Assembly (NCBI GenBank): GCA_026119855.1
Contig: JAOWBW010001306.1
Coordinates: 62,001 to 126,000 of the forward strand
Reading direction: 5' to 3'
Source: Campanula takesimana
Lineage: Eukaryota > Streptophyta > Magnoliopsida > Asterales > Campanulaceae
DNA: 64,000 nucleotides
Positions within the stretch are counted from its first letter, which is position 1. Each line of letters begins with the position of its first letter. Positions 63,143-64,000 of this stretch are shown here, one piece after another. The position numbers and the translations under genes were made by a program. The notes below the pieces were generated by a model. It saw only the letters and a list, made by a program, of their open reading frames with translations. It made no database searches and was not told the origin of the DNA.

Positions 63143-64000
63143 GGTTGATGTTGGAGCTGTTGGAGTGATCTCTTCACGGACTAACCGATTTGCTGAATCC
63201 CGGTAGACTTTGTAAGTACCAATTGAACCTACATTGCAGAAGAGGCCCTTGTCAGTCTTGAGTAACACTTGCGGTCCATGAAGAGGCTTAGAACACACGG
63301 TTGGGCACACGACTCGAACCACATAAGAAAAGACTCTTTTTTTTTTTTTTTTTATAAGTCGGAGGGAATGAATCCCTTTTGGGGTTTCTAAGAAAATAAT
63401 GGAATCGTCACACTAGTATATAGACCATCTCGCGGTCCCATATACTCATCGGATTCCATCGCGCTTGTGAATCCTACATGTATCGGTATTAAACTAAATT
63501 AATGTAGTAAAGCATACATGCGGGGACGGATTTTTATTTTCGTCCAAAATAACCACTTTTTGGGGACAGATTTTTATTGCGTCCATTTCAACAAGTTGGC
63601 ATGTATGATTTGAAGACATTAGTTTAGGGAAATCTCGGTACATGGAAACCGACTTGAGTCACGGAGTGTTAGACCCTAACTAGAATTGTGTGGTTTGTGC
63701 TCGGCTTGAATATGAGGCTCAAAGGTCACCCCCGGCATGTAGTCTTGAACTACGCCACGGGCTGAGGTTTACCGCTTCGAAAGAGCCAAGGTCTGGTGGA
63801 GCTTGAAACTTTCTAGGACGGGCCTCGACGGGTTTGGGGTTGGACTTGTGCGACTCGATAGTGAGCAGTTCATAGGAATATGTGCATGTAGTGTGAGGTC
63901 TAACAAGTGACAAAAAATTATTTTTTTTTGTTTATATATATATATTTATTTTTTTTGAAAAGAAATAAAAAAAAAACACACAAAACACATAAGCACATAA
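63143..64000 (-). other. Element D leader region
   Basis: Non-coding on present evidence. T/A homopolymers near 63340-63352 and 63920-63990. No LTR border or primer site is reached before the window end. The 63719-63913 frame has no recognisable product. Confidence 0.55.

Larger units (their letters stand above)
52024..64000 (-). mobile_element. Element D: Tat-type gypsy element with antisense gene (5' end outside window)
   Basis: On the minus strand, from right to left: leader, gag-protease, RT, RNase H, a second archaeal-type RNase H, integrase, hub, antisense DUF7745-like gene, 76-bp tandem array, polypurine region, 3' LTR. The double RNase H is the hallmark of the Tat lineage. The 5' LTR and primer site lie to the right of the window. 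It inserted in the leader of the third gene of A'. Confidence 0.92.

Overview
The window is plant nuclear DNA, most likely from a flowering plant with a large, repeat-rich genome. No ordinary host gene, tRNA, rRNA or prokaryotic feature was found. Practically all of it is LTR retrotransposons inserted into one another. I use these names: B = Ty1/copia element of SIRE/Maximus type, minus strand, the oldest layer (1-41003, interrupted three times); A = SIRE-type copia element, plus strand (1476-14493), inserted near the 3' end of B; C = Ty3/gypsy element of Tat (Ogre/Retand) type, minus strand (21675-36492), inserted in the pol gene of B; A' = an older relative of A, plus strand, inserted in the 5' LTR of B at 41004 and surviving as pieces; E = Tat-type element (41888-45033, minus) inserted in the LTR of A'; F = Tekay/Del-type chromovirus (45034-51060, minus) inserted in E and cut off in gag; D = Tat-type element (52024 to beyond the window end, minus) inserted in A'.

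The borders of A and C are exact. A has two 1427-bp LTRs and a GAATG target duplication. C has two 1149-bp LTRs and a GATTC target duplication. LTR pairs of A, B and C each differ by only about 1 percent by hand count, so the three insertions are close in time. Despite this, most of their gag-pol genes carry stop codons or frame breaks.

The extra genes are the most interesting part. Both SIRE-type elements carry a third gene after pol. In A it looks like a complete plant transcription unit (TGACGTCA site, TATA box, pyrimidine-rich leader, telo-box, short first exon, a 573-nt GT-AG intron, long second exon). In B there is again a TATA box, a leader intron and a long third gene. The Tat-type elements carry genes on the opposite strand between integrase and the 3' LTR: a DUF7745-like gene in both C and D, and in C also a four-exon plant mobile domain (PMD) gene. 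Where the minus-strand pol and plus-strand cargo genes meet, C and D share a 400-500-bp non-coding hub. It has a CCTACG...CGTAG module and two 30-bp hairpins whose stems change in a compensatory way.

Other patterns: TGCGCA is very strongly over-represented throughout A, including an exact 15-bp phased array that persists in A'. A TCGGCA family is over-represented in B. A TTGGCC-GCGT-GGCCAA hairpin is repeated in the LTRs of C and in front of both of its antisense genes. Unrelated tandem arrays occupy the same 3' position in D and E. Copy counts and LTR differences were made by eye, and family assignments come from motif recognition, not database searches.
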